From: Flavobacteriales bacterium | GTDB lineage: Bacteria; Bacteroidota; Bacteroidia; UBA10329 | Assembly: GCA_016124845.1 (NCBI GenBank) | Contig: WGMW01000030.1 | Location: forward strand, 1 to 64,000 | Length of the DNA: 64,000 nucleotides | Direction of reading: 5' to 3' | Shown here: positions 15,501-20,186 of the stretch, piece by piece | Numbering within the stretch: position 1 is the first letter of the stretch | Layout of the letters: every line of letters starts with the position of its first letter | Program-made: the position numbers and the translations under genes | Notes under the pieces: generated by a model | Database searches by the model: none | Told to the model about the DNA's origin: nothing | Seen by the model: only the letters and a program-made list of their open reading frames with translations

Positions 15501-16402
15501 ACGGCAACCCTGGAACGTATACCGTAACGCTGATCGCGTCTTCAGGTGCAGGTTGCTCCGACACGACCTCTTCCACCGTGGTGATCGATGACGTGCCCGT
15601 TGTGGGCTTCAACTTGGACAATGCGCAGGGTTGTGCGCCATTGGTGGTCAACTTCAACAATACCAGCAGTACTGGATTGGAGTATGACTGGAATTTCGGA
15701 GATGGAACGACATCGAACATTTCGAATCCGATACATGCGTATAACATTCCTGGAGATTACGAAGTGAGTTTGATCGTGACCGCGCCAGGCGGATGTTCCG
15801 ACACGCTCACGTTGGCGGCAGGCGTTTCGGCCTACCCGTCACCGATCGCGGATTTCACAGCCAACTCAACCTCTTACCCAGAACCTGGAAACGAGTACGA
15901 GTTTGTGAACAACTCAACGGGTGCAACGCTTTACAACTGGGATTTCGGCAACGGAGTTCAGACCGATGATTACCAACCAACGTACGATTATCCAAGCTAC
16001 GGTGGTTACTTCGTGACGCTTACTGCCATCAACGAATTTAGCTGTGCCGACACGGCCGTTCACTACGTGAATGTGGAACTGAAGACCACGTTGTACGTGC
16101 CGAACGCGATGGGAATCGGACAACCTGGCGAAGCGGGCGTGTTCCTACCCAAAGGAAGCGGTCTGGCAGAATACCATGTTTGGGTGTTCGATAAATGGGG
16201 CAACCAGCTTTGGGAAAGCACGGCCCTCAATGGTGGCAGCCCTGCCGAGAGTTGGGATGGAACCTACAGAGGCGCAACCGTTCCGATGGGCGCATACGTC
16301 TGGAAGGTGAACGCGGTATTCATTGACGGTAAGGTTTGGGAAGGACAGGAACACCAAAAGGGTGGCGTGAGCAACACGGGTTCTGTCATGGTACTCTACT
16401 AA
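2..16402 (+). CDS. Giant T9SS-exported repeat adhesin, 5'-truncated
   Basis: The reading frame is open from base 2 and begins in the middle of a repeat, so the true start and signal peptide lie upstream; at least 5466 residues are present. Order of parts: 51 repeats of 77-82 residues (about residues 1-4168), one classical HYR domain (from about 4169), ten SprB-type repeats (about 4262-5040, each with a GG..PY.Y.W core and a TD.NGC end), one Ig-like unit, three PKD domains (from about 5118, 5199 and 5277) and a gliding-motility-type C-terminal domain (about 5361-5466, with YVPNAM, WDGTYRG and the end VMVLY). That last domain is the T9SS type B sorting signal, so export to and retention at the cell surface is expected. 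The repeats have four conserved cysteines (CQN, DNC, DC, STC), suggesting disulfides, and acidic DVDGGSxDN loops that could bind calcium (inference). Likely role: long stalk or adhesin. Ligand unknown. Confidence 0.93.
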   Translation, partial: STVTVLDTVSPTAICQNISVYLDGAGSATIVASDVDNGSSDNCSVSLSATPLSFDCSSTGTNTVTLTATDPSSNTDNCTSTVTVLDTVSPTAICQNITVYLDGAGSASIVASDVDNGSSDNCSVSLSATPLSFDCSSTGTNTVTLTATDPSSNTDNCTSTVTVLDTVSPTAICQNISVYLDGTGSASIVASDVDNGSSDNCSVSLSATPLSFDCSSTGTNTVTLTATDPSNNTDNCTATVTVADTTSPTALCQNFTVQLDATGNATISATDIDNGSSDNCAVASMPVSPNAFTCAEVGSNSVTLTVTDVNGNTSTCSATVTVEDNVDPSAVCQNITVQLDASGNLTIASADIDGGSTDNCSIASLTIDGGNTSQDFDCTNVGANTVTLTVADVNGNVSTCDATVTVQDTIDPTAICQDITIQLDASGNASISTTDIDNSSTDNCGIASITLDGGASTLNFDCSDVGVQTVTLTVTDVNSNVSTCTADVTVQDTIDPTAICQDITIQLDASGNASISTTDIDNSSADNCGIASITLDGGASSIDFDCSNVGTNTVTLTVTDVNSNVSTCTADVTVQDTIDPTAVCQDITIQLDASGNASITTTDIDNSSTDNCGIASITLDGGASTLNFDCSDEGANTVTLTVTDVNGNVSTCTADVTVENNIIPTVACQDITVYLDATGNVSIVAADVDGGSNAACGIASLTIDQDAFTCANVGANTVTLTGTDNSGNVSTCTSTVTVLDTISPDAVCQNITVQLDGAGSLTITSADVDGGSSDNCGIASLTIDGGNISQNFNCSNVGANTVTLTVTDVNSNVSTCDAIVTVQDTVDPSAVCQNITVQLDATGNLTIASAEIDGGSSDNCGIASLTINGGNTSQDFDCSQVGANTVTLTVTDVNGNISTCDATVTVQDTIDPSAVCQNITVQLDANGQLTLQSLDIDGGSADNCGIASVTIDGGNASQDFDCASVGTNTITLTVTDVNGNVSTCDATVTIEDNVDPTAVCQNITVQLDGTGNLTVLATDIDGGSTDACGVASVTIDGGNASQNFDCSNVGTNTITLTVTDVNGNASTCDATVTIQDTVDPAAVCQDITVQLDATGNASISTIDIDNGSTDNCGIASITLDGGASSLDFDCSNVGVNTVTLTVTDVNSNVSTCTANVTVQDTIDATAVCQNITVQLDASGNATITGADVDGGSTDNCGVASLDVSQGAFDCSNVGVNTVTLTVTDANGNTSTCTADVTIQDNVDPTVVCQNITVYTDANGDVTIVAADVDGGSTDNCGIANLSINNDAFDCNDLGANVVTLTVTDVNGNVSTCNATVTVEDTIAPTPVCMDIVAELDPTGNVTVAPGDVDNGSFDNCAIVDITLDPNTFTCAEVGFNTVTLTVEDVAGNTATCTAQVDVQDNVLPSAVCQDITVQLDASGNAIITPVMVDNGSTDACGSVTPTIVSPSSFDCSNVGVNIVTLTVEDQNGNTSTCASTVTIQDTVNPVAVCQNITVQLDGTGNASIAPADVDGGSFDNCAIDNMTVSPNSFTCAEEGANTVTLTVTDVNGNVSTCDATVTVENNVTPTVSCQNITVYLDGAGTTSITASDVDGGSNAACGIASLTVDPSAFTCAEVGANTVTLTGTDNSGNVSMCTATVTVLDTISPTAVCQNVTVQLDASGNASITAADVDGGSTDNCAVASLSATPTAFGCAEVGANTVTLTVTDANGNSSTCDATVTVEDTIDPTIVCQNITVQLDATGNISITGADIDNGTADNCSTVGSTLTLDVTPGAFDCSNVGVNSVTLTATDENGNSSTCTADVTVQDNEAPNALCQNITIYLDAAGNAAITPADIDNGSSDNCAIASMVVSPNSFTCSGVGANPVTLTVTDVNANVASCNATVTVLDTVSPNAICQNITVQVDAAGNASIVPSQVNNGSNDACGIASLVLDVNTFNCSVVGANTVELTVTDNNGNVSTCTSTVTVEDNVNPNAICQNITVQLDANGDASITASQIDNNSTDNCAVASLDVNPSTFDCSNVGANTVTLTVTDVNGNTDNCTATVTVQDNIDPTAACQNITVQLDAAGQLTIASADIDGGSFDNCSIASLTIDGGNTSQDFDCTNVGANTVTLTVTDVNGNVSTCDATVTIQDTISPTAVCENITVQLDGVGQLTIASADIDGGSSDNCGIASLEIDNGNTSQDFDCTNVGANTVTLTVTDVNGNVSTCDATVTVQDTVSPSAVCQNITVQLDAAGQLTIASADIDGGSSDNCGIASLEIDNGNTSQDFDCNSVGANTVTLTVTDVNGNVSTCDATVTVQDTISPAAVCQNITVQLDAAGQLTIASADIDGGSSDNCGIASLEIDNGNTSQDFDCNSAGTNTVTLTVTDVNGNVSTCDATVTVQDTISPSAVCQNITVQLDAAGQLTIASADIDGGSSDNCGIASLEIDNGNTSQNFDCSSIGTNTVTLTVTDVNGNISTCDATVTVQDTVTPTIVCQNITVQLDANGQATITGVDLDGGTSDNCGQPADLTFTSDVNDFDCSNVGVNTVTLTVTDQNGNISTCSADVTIEDNVDPTAICQNITVYLDGAGNASIVAADVDGGSTDNCGIDNLAVSQDAFTCAEVGANTVTLTVTDVNTNTATCTATVTVQDTASPIALCQDITIQLDATGNATISATDVDNGSSDNCAIASMVVSPNAFTCAEEGDNPVTLTVTDVNGNVSTCSSTVTVENNVAPNVFCQDITVYLDGTGNISILADDVNGGSNASCGLDTLTVSPNAFDCSNVGANTVTLTAVDNSGNVSTCDATVTVLDTISPTAACQNITVQLDAAGQLTITSADVDGGSSDNCGIASLEIDNGNTSQDFDCNSVGANTVTLTVTDVNGNVSSCDAIVTVEDTISPSAICQNITVQLDANGQLTIASADIDGGSNDNCGIASLEIDNGNTTQDFDCTSVGANTVTLTVTDVNGNVSTCDATVTVQDTVSPTAVCQNITVQLDANGQLTIASADIDGGSNDNCGIASLEIDNGNTTQDFDCTSVGANTVTLTVTDVNGNTSTCDATVTVQDTVSPSAICQNITVQLDANGQLTIASADIDGGSSDNCGIASLEIDNGNTTQDFDCTTVGTNTVTLTVTDVNGNASTCDATVTVEDTINPTIVCQDITIELDATGTVVLTAVELDGGTTDNCGSVTFDIDATSTQWSCSDVGTHTVTLTATDANGNVSTCDAQVTIENNVEPTVSCQNITVYLDGTGNISIAAADVNGGSNASCGLSSLDVSPNALDCSNIGANTVTLTATDSTGNVSTCTATVTVLDTINPTAVCQNITVDLTAAGNIVIDAADLDGGSSDNCDVASVTVDSGQLNTTLDCSTVGQNTVTVTVTDVNGNVSTCDATVTVEDNTNPTAACANVTVQLDANGESQITPVLVDNGSSDNCGIDSLAVLPTSLNCNNIGTNSIVLTVYDVNGNISTCVATVTAQDTIAPTAVCTDITVQLTGNGTAVIAAGDIDDGSFDNCGIQSLSIDVNNFDCSNIGPNAVELTVTDVNGNVSTCSANANVVDEVDPNVICQNLSVYLDANGQVTIAAEDIDNGSTDACGIDTMTLNVYQFDCSDIGVNPVTLTVTDNYGNFDVCQAIVRVFDTISPVTVCQDITIQLDATGTANIVAADVDGGSTDNCGIDALSVDQTIFDCSQVGANTVTLTVVDVNGNQSTCQATVTVEDNINPNANCQDITIYLDAGGNASIDPSDINAGSNANCGVDTVFVNQYDFDCSNVGNNTVTLTVVDNNGNASTCTSNVEVLDTISPTAICQDLITQVNAAGDASITAIQVDNGSFDNCGILSMVLDDRNFDCSDVGVVQVVLTVTDVNGNASTCTANITVQDTIAPVASCTPVVVQIGANGTVTIAPEDVDLNSSDNCAIDNLALDQDTFDCSEVGSNTVTLTVTDVNGNSSSCTAQVIVEENIPPVALCQNLTVYLDAQGDVSIAPADVDAGSSDNCAIDTMYVTPNDFTCSGVGANPVVLTVEDVNGNVSSCNATVTVLDTISPVAVCQDITVQLDTAGNAMIVAEEIDNGSNDACGILGFTADVTSFDCSNVGANTVVLTVSDNNGNTSTCSATVTIEDNVNPTANCQDLTVTLDGNGTVNVSAGEVNDGSFDYCAIDSMFIAQNTFTCADLGSNIINLTVVDVNGNTDFCAAEITVLDTLAPVIIGCPNDTLIVPDSSNCEPPVFWTEPTAQDNCTPTLTSDFAPGDNFPVGTTTVTYTATDESSNSTICSFDVTIQPSPVVVNVTSPEGPCGYNLGCSVSPDGVATANVSGGCLPYTYLWTDGQTTQTATGLAAGLYGVTVTDANGTTVVGTVTLTAPDQLATDSLTSPQYIGGANVSCNGAADGAININVVGGQDCLSYDYAWTGPNGFTSTDEDLTGLEAGTYTVVVTDAIGCFYTDSITLVAPDALAVDSLVSDYNGVNISCAGAADGSIDLTISGGATPYSVSWSNGETTEDIDSLMAGTYIYTVTDANGCSSTGSITLVEPTGMSSSIATSDYNGYQVSCNGLADGNIDLTVNDGTQPYSYLWNTSATTEDLDSLEAGTYIVTITDANGCTLTDSVTLTQPDSLVVSPIDTTVISCNGAQDGAFTVEATGGVPTYVFGWSDGQTGPTASNLAPGTLIVTATDLNGCQDSIMLVMTQPNELESFTNTVSDVICFGESNGIIDVDVIGGTAPYTYDWSNDSTTQDLNGVSAGTYLLEVTDAHGCTDTLSVVVNEPPLLTMVVDTVIDATCSGSTDGAITVEATGGTAPYDYFWPDLNTGGATVTDLSSGVYEVQVTDDHGCTWSMNVIVGQPSSIEAQIDVQTEVSCNGSDDGSALVTVSGGTAPYTYLWSNNDTDSLATGLAAGQHFVTVTDAGGCDTTLLFTITEPTAVTIAWDTIYNVTCNGYTNGQIQVDVAGGTVPYNVMWSNGESGYVAHNLGAGTHTVYVTDANGCLDSLSATVTEPDTLEWIQHSTNMVSCFGGNDGEATVQVQGGTPPYSYAWPAISQVGETATNLSAGWYTFIATDANGCSYSDSIQITQPDEIIVSVTSDTAVCPGSGVTITASATGGAGNYSYSWDNGLGFGASHVVSPSAVTTYTVEVFDQSGCPASPASVTVDIAEVPVAAFSSSAAQPCVLPTDINFTNTSTGATGYEWLFGNGQFSSDENPTTTYGNPGTYTVTLIASSGAGCSDTTSSTVVIDDVPVVGFNLDNAQGCAPLVVNFNNTSSTGLEYDWNFGDGTTSNISNPIHAYNIPGDYEVSLIVTAPGGCSDTLTLAAGVSAYPSPIADFTANSTSYPEPGNEYEFVNNSTGATLYNWDFGNGVQTDDYQPTYDYPSYGGYFVTLTAINEFSCADTAVHYVNVELKTTLYVPNAMGIGQPGEAGVFLPKGSGLAEYHVWVFDKWGNQLWESTALNGGSPAESWDGTYRGATVPMGAYVWKVNAVFIDGKVWEGQEHQKGGVSNTGSVMVLY

Positions 16403-16422
16403 GAAAAGGGGATTGAAAATGG

Positions 16423-16452
16423 AAAGCCCGCTGAGATTACTTAGCGGGCTTT
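16423..16452. terminator. Bidirectional terminator between adhesin gene and rnhA
   Basis: Perfect 10-bp stem AAAGCCCGCT / AGCGGGCTTT with a 10-base loop, with T-runs on both sides when read on either strand. It lies between the stop of the adhesin gene (16402) and the stop of the convergent rnhA (16458), so it can serve both. Confidence 0.85.
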
Positions 16453-16457
16453 TTCCT

Positions 16458-16943
16458 TCAGAAAAGTCCGCTTTCGGTGTTTTCGGCCTCATAGCCTTCA
16501 TCCACCAAGTGGTTTTTCTTGTCGTTTGACGCTGCAACCGCCAGTTTATCGCAGCGCTCGTTTCCAGGAATATTCGCGTGGCCCTTTACCCACTGGAATC
16601 TGACCTTATTCTTCGGATAGATCTGCAGAAAACGTTTCCACAGATCAGCGTTCTTCTTGCCTTTGAAACCCTTCTTCACCCAACCGAAAACCCAACCTTT
16701 GGTCACGCTATCGATCACGTATTTGCTGTCGGAATAGATGATCACCTCGCGGTCGGAGACCTTCAGCATTTCCAACGCCACGATGATGGCCAGCAGCTCC
16801 ATGCGATTATTGGTCGTCAGGCGATAGCCCTGCGAAACCTCCTTGTACTGGTTCTTGAAAGAAAGCACGATTCCGTAACCGCCTGGACCTGGATTTCCCA
16901 AGGCCGAACCATCGGTGTAGATCACTATCGGAGCGTTTTCCAA
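16458..16943 (-). CDS. rnhA: Ribonuclease HI
   Basis: Cleaves the RNA strand of RNA-DNA hybrids. The 161-residue product has the full RNase HI fold signature: YTDGSALGNPGPGG near the N-terminus, NRMELLA, YSDSKYV and WVKGHANIPGNERCD. The catalytic carboxylates are D11, E49, D72 and D132, and the conserved histidine is H122. The start is unusual: the only upstream option after an in-frame stop is TTG at 16943, which gives MENAPIVIYTDGS; a GTG six codons later would remove the residues before the first strand. Single gene, convergent with the adhesin gene and sharing its terminator. Divergent from yicC across a short AT-rich palindromic gap. Confidence 0.95.
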   Translation of the reverse strand: MENAPIVIYTDGSALGNPGPGGYGIVLSFKNQYKEVSQGYRLTTNNRMELLAIIVALEMLKVSDREVIIYSDSKYVIDSVTKGWVFGWVKKGFKGKKNADLWKRFLQIYPKNKVRFQWVKGHANIPGNERCDKLAVAASNDKKNHLVDEGYEAENTESGLF

Positions 16944-16946
16944 ACA

Positions 16947-17000
16947 GTTATTCGTTATTTGTTATACAGTTATTCGTGATTGAGCGGGGTAACGAATAAC
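16947..17000. repeat. AT-rich palindrome (GTTATTCGTTA arms) between rnhA and yicC
   Basis: Arms GTTATTCGTTA (16947-16957) and TAACGAATAAC (16990-17000) are exact reverse complements; a second partial copy of the left arm lies at 16969-16977, and CAATAAC motifs continue to 17020. It resembles, in its ATTCGT/ACGAAT core, the larger palindrome at 31943-32058. Confidence 0.7.
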
Positions 17001-17022
17001 CAATAACTCAATAACCAATAAC

Positions 17023-17030
17023 TAACTTCG
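17023..17030 (+). promoter_or_regulatory. Candidate -7 element of yicC (TAACTTCG)
   Basis: TAacTTCG matches the Bacteroidota -7 consensus TAnnTTTG except for C in place of T. It ends five bases before the yicC ATG at 17035, so transcription would begin at or next to the start codon. No clear TTG -33 element was seen. Confidence 0.45.
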
Positions 17031-17034
17031 CACC

Positions 17035-17907
17035 ATGATCCTATCAATGACAGGCTTCGGCAAGGCGCAGGGCAATTATAAGCATACTACGTACACGGCC
17101 GAGGTCCGCTCGGTAAATAGCAAACAACTCGACCTCAATCTGAGGCTCAATTCCGCGCTCCGCGATCAGGAAATGGAATTGCGCAAAAACCTTGCGTCCG
17201 AGTTGGTCCGAGGCAAGGTGGATATCGCGGTTTACGCAGAAGGCGTGAGTGAGGATAAGTTGCTTTCAGTCAATCAGGAGTTGTTCGACCGCTACGCAGA
17301 AATGTTGAAAGGTGCTGCCGTCAAGCAAGGGTTGGATCAGAGTTCGCTTTTGGCGAATGTGCTGAAGTTGCCAGAAGTGCTTCAATCGGAAAGAAAGGAG
17401 AAGGAGCAGGAAGAGATTGACCTTGCCATTAGCGTACTGATGGAAGCCGTGAAACGTTTTCAGGAATTCCGTTCAACCGAAGGGCAAGAATTGAGATTGG
17501 ACCTGACCGACCGACTGAATAACATCAGAACGCTGATGACTCAGGTGGAACAGTTCGAAGGTGAGCGCATCGAAACCGTGCGTCAGCGCATGATGGACCG
17601 CTTTGAGGAACTCAAGGAGAAAGTGACGTTGGACGAAAGCCGTTTGGAGTCGGAACTGATGTACTACATCGAGAAATTTGATGTGACTGAAGAAAAGGTT
17701 CGTCTCACTTCGCATCTCAAATATTTCGAGGAGACCATGAATTCCGATGAGGCTGCAGGCCGCAAACTCGGCTTCATTGCACAGGAAATGGGTCGTGAGA
17801 TCAACACGCTTGGTTCCAAAGCCAATCACGCAGAAATTCAACGCATCGTGGTTCAGATGAAAGACGAGCTCGAAAAGATCAAAGAGCAAGTGCTGAATGT
17901 GCTTTGA
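17035..17907 (+). CDS. yicC: YicC/YloC family endoribonuclease
   Basis: The 290-residue product matches the whole YicC family: N-terminal MILSMTGFGKA, an internal VRSVNSKQLDLNLR block, and the highly conserved C-terminal region GRKLGFIAQEMGREINTLGSKAN followed by a helix ending EKIKEQVLNVL (quoted in part: REINTLGSKAN). Members are RNA-cleaving enzymes linked to small-RNA turnover in E. coli; the substrate here is unknown. The middle is a long charged, probably coiled-coil region (about 130-230). ATG at 17035 is preceded at once by a -7-like element, so the message may lack a leader. In many Bacteroidota gmk follows yicC; here it does not, and a small ORF and a hydrolase gene follow instead. 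Confidence 0.92.
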   Translation: MILSMTGFGKAQGNYKHTTYTAEVRSVNSKQLDLNLRLNSALRDQEMELRKNLASELVRGKVDIAVYAEGVSEDKLLSVNQELFDRYAEMLKGAAVKQGLDQSSLLANVLKLPEVLQSERKEKEQEEIDLAISVLMEAVKRFQEFRSTEGQELRLDLTDRLNNIRTLMTQVEQFEGERIETVRQRMMDRFEELKEKVTLDESRLESELMYYIEKFDVTEEKVRLTSHLKYFEETMNSDEAAGRKLGFIAQEMGREINTLGSKANHAEIQRIVVQMKDELEKIKEQVLNVL

Positions 17908-17923
17908 ATTTAGTCTGTGAATC

Positions 17924-18055
17924 ATGGATGTAGAATTAGAACCTTTGACGATCGCTGAGCTCCACGAACTGATAAAAGCTGCTGAGCTGGAAATCGACAA
18001 TGGAGATTGCAGTTTACTTCAAGAATTTGAGCAAGCATCCCTTCTGTGGGAGTAA
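17924..18055 (+). CDS. Possible 43-residue small protein
   Basis: ATG at 17924 to TAA at 18053-18055 encodes a 43-residue acidic, helix-forming peptide (begins MDVELEPLTIAELHELI, ends QASLLWE). It begins 16 bases after the yicC stop, on the same strand and without a terminator between, so it could be cotranscribed. I do not recognise a family. The heptad-like spacing of Leu/Ile suggests an amphipathic helix. It may equally be a chance ORF; it is the only thing in the gap between yicC and the next gene. Confidence 0.35.
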   Translation: MDVELEPLTIAELHELIKAAELEIDNGDCSLLQEFEQASLLWE

Positions 18056-18071
18056 CAAGTGCGCAAACTCG

Positions 18072-19214
18072 ATGACTCGCACATTTTTCCTTTTCTCATT
18101 TTTCCTTTTCTCGCATTTGGGCATCGCCCAAACTTGGGTCGATAGTGTGGAAACCTTCTCCATGCAAACGTATTTGCCAGCTTCCAAATACGTGTGGTCG
18201 TGGCAGCATGCCGCTTTTCTGAACACCATGGTCAAGCGCTACGACCAGGCCGATTCACTGGAGAAACAGATGTATTTCGATTACATCGAAACCGCCATGC
18301 AACGGACGAAAGCACGTGCCAACGGCAAAACCCCCAACGGTGTTGCTTCTGGTCTCGGAATGGCATTTCTGTACGAGAAAACGGGCGATGATTTCTACAA
18401 AGCCAAGTGCGACAAGATCTACGAACAGTACATGCAGGTTCGCAGAACGCCCGAAGGTGCTGTTTCTCATTTACCCACCACGTTGGAACTTTGGGATGAC
18501 ACTGTTTTTATGATCGGGCAGTTCATGTTGGCGATGTATCGCGCCACGGGCGATGAGAAATACCTGAATGAATTTGCGTTGCAGTTGCGACTTCACCGCG
18601 AAAAATTGCTGGACAAGAAATGGGGAATGTGGTGCCATGGTTGGGATGCCAATGACAAGGATGGATTACCTTATTTCTGCGGTCAGATGGGTTGGCCGAA
18701 CGACTCAACGCGAGTAAGTGGTGAGATCTGGGGGCGCGGAAACGGTTGGATCTACGTCACACTTTCGGATGCGTTGGAGCTCATTCCACGCGAAAACCCG
18801 ATGTGGGAAGAGATGGCAGGTTACTTGAAAGAAATGCTTGAACATCTTCCAGAATTGCAGGACGAGAAAACGGGACATTGGTTTCAGCTCCCAGTTCGGA
18901 AAGACGATCCCGAAAACTGGATTGAGAGCTCCTGCACAGCCATGTTCGCGTATGGGATGATCACCGCGCTCAAACTCGGAATTGTGGATGACAAGCGATT
19001 TGTGAGAAGTACAGAATTGGCTTACAATGGGTTGCGTCAATACTCGCTGGAACCGCGTGGTGATGGTCTCATTTGCACCAACGTTTGCACAGGAACCTGC
19101 ATTGGCGATAAGGACTATTACTTGAAACGAGGCGTTCAGAAAGGCCGCCCGTTCGGGTTGGCCATGTTCATTCAGTTCGGTATGCGCTACGAAATTGAAA
19201 ATGGCCTGAGATGA
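18072..19214 (+). CDS. Secreted GH105/GH88-like unsaturated uronyl hydrolase
   Basis: Likely removes the unsaturated uronic acid left by polysaccharide lyases. ATG at 18072 is preferred to 18000 because it starts a clean signal peptide (MTRTFFLFSFFLFSHLGIAQ, cleavage after AQ); upstream codons overlap the small ORF. The mature 360 residues form an all-helical (alpha/alpha)6 toroid typical of GH105: WDDTVFM at 141-147, where D143 fits the catalytic aspartate, WGRGNGW at 220-226, and a C-terminal CTGTCIGDKDYY...GRPFG block. No T9SS sorting domain follows, so a periplasmic enzyme is expected. The stop overlaps the next ATG (ATGA at 19211-19214), pointing to translational coupling with the SUMF1-fold gene. 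No lyase or SusCD pair is nearby, so the polysaccharide cannot be guessed. Confidence 0.85.
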   Translation: MTRTFFLFSFFLFSHLGIAQTWVDSVETFSMQTYLPASKYVWSWQHAAFLNTMVKRYDQADSLEKQMYFDYIETAMQRTKARANGKTPNGVASGLGMAFLYEKTGDDFYKAKCDKIYEQYMQVRRTPEGAVSHLPTTLELWDDTVFMIGQFMLAMYRATGDEKYLNEFALQLRLHREKLLDKKWGMWCHGWDANDKDGLPYFCGQMGWPNDSTRVSGEIWGRGNGWIYVTLSDALELIPRENPMWEEMAGYLKEMLEHLPELQDEKTGHWFQLPVRKDDPENWIESSCTAMFAYGMITALKLGIVDDKRFVRSTELAYNGLRQYSLEPRGDGLICTNVCTGTCIGDKDYYLKRGVQKGRPFGLAMFIQFGMRYEIENGLR

Positions 19215-20110
19215 TTTTGAAAAGACATTTTTTAGCCACAGAAACACAGATTTCCACAGAGGTTTTCACAGATGAAAAACAAGATTTTCTGTGTCATTTC
19301 TGCGCATTCTGTGTCTCTGTGGCCATTTCTTTTCCGAAGGAAAATCTCTTTGTTTCTCTGCGGCTCTGTGTGCCTACTTTTTTCCTTTTCTCCTTTTTCA
19401 TTTTTACTGCATCCGCGCAAACGGAAACCATTCAACTCAACGACACGGTTTCATTGGAATTGGTCTTCGTGGAAGGCGGCACATTCGTCATGGGAAGTGA
19501 TGAGGGCAAACGCGATGCCCGACCAGCCCACGAGGTCAGTCTCAACGATTTCTACATCGGGAAATTTGAATTGACGCAGGAACAATGGATTGCTGTAATG
19601 GGCTACAATCCGAGTGAAATTCCATGCATGAAATGCCCGTTGAACGATATGAGCTGGGAACAATTGATGGACTTTCTCGCGAAGCTGAATCAACTCACAG
19701 GAAAGAAATTCCGATTACCGACCGAGGCCGAATGGGAATACGCAGCGCAAGGCGGCAAACAGACCAAAGGTTATCGCTACAGCGGAAGCAACAACATTGA
19801 AGAGGTCGCTTGGCTCAAAGAAAATGGAAACGATCAGCAACATGAGGTTGGTCTGCTGAAACCTAATGAACTCGGACTGTACGACATGAACGGAAACGCT
19901 TGGGAACTCTGCCAAGATTGGTATGACAGGAAGTTCTATCAGCGCAGCCCGAAAGACAATCCCGTGAACACGGAAAAAGCAAAATTGCGGGTATCCAGAG
20001 GTGCATCATGGATGAGCGGGCCAGATTACTGTTTGCGCTGGTATCGAAATACCGACCATTGGCATCATAACCGTGGCAACGGTGGTTTCCGTTTGGTAAT
20101 GGAACTCTGA
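19211..20110 (+). CDS. Secreted SUMF1/formylglycine-generating-enzyme-fold protein
   Basis: The mature part has the SUMF1 fold throughout: FVEGGTFVMGSDEG, ELTQEQW, a RLPTEAEWEYAAQGG core, LGLYDMNGNAWE, RVSRGASW and the final GFRLVM. The paired cysteines of true sulfatase-activating enzymes are not seen, only one Cys near DYCLRWYR, so it is probably a non-catalytic family member. A CMKC pair occurs early. The start is doubtful: ATG 19211 overlaps the upstream stop (ATGA), but codons 8-39 are read from a CACAGA-type palindrome; a GTG at 19370 would give a short signal peptide (VPTFFLFSFFIFTASAQ) directly. The gene is probably cotranscribed with the hydrolase and is convergent with the gene after it, with another palindrome between them. 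Confidence 0.85.
   Translation: MILKRHFLATETQISTEVFTDEKQDFLCHFCAFCVSVAISFPKENLFVSLRLCVPTFFLFSFFIFTASAQTETIQLNDTVSLELVFVEGGTFVMGSDEGKRDARPAHEVSLNDFYIGKFELTQEQWIAVMGYNPSEIPCMKCPLNDMSWEQLMDFLAKLNQLTGKKFRLPTEAEWEYAAQGGKQTKGYRYSGSNNIEEVAWLKENGNDQQHEVGLLKPNELGLYDMNGNAWELCQDWYDRKFYQRSPKDNPVNTEKAKLRVSRGASWMSGPDYCLRWYRNTDHWHHNRGNGGFRLVMEL
19232..19326. repeat. CACAGA-type palindromic element, copy 1 (inside SUMF1 gene 5' end)
   Basis: Left part TTAGCCACAGAAACACAGAT and right part TCTGTGTCTCTGTGGCC are mutually complementary over most of their length, with further CACAGA and TCTGTG steps inside. It falls within the first codons of the SUMF1-fold ORF if translation starts at 19211. Related copies lie at 20117-20179, 24221-24306 and 40326-40406. 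Confidence 0.8.
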
Positions 20111-20116
20111 TTGTTC

Positions 20117-20179
20117 AACCACAGAGAACACGAAGGTTTTCACAAAGGACACAAAGAAATCTCTGTGTCCTCTGTGGTT
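20117..20179. repeat. CACAGA-type palindromic element, copy 2 (convergent gap)
   Basis: AACCACAGAG at 20117 pairs with CTCTGTGGTT ending at 20179; inner steps CACAAAGGACACAAAGA and TCTCTGTGTCC pair imperfectly. It fills the gap between the stops of two convergent genes and is followed by AAAAAA, so it could also act as a terminator. Confidence 0.8.
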
Positions 20180-20186
20180 AAAAAAG

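Noticed and set aside
17473-18000. 175-codon minus-strand ORF over the yicC 3' end
   Set aside because: Covers the most conserved part of YicC in antisense and has no family features.
18000-18071. N-terminal extension of the GH105-like protein
   Set aside because: The signal peptide begins at ATG 18072; the extension overlaps the small ORF and resembles no leader.
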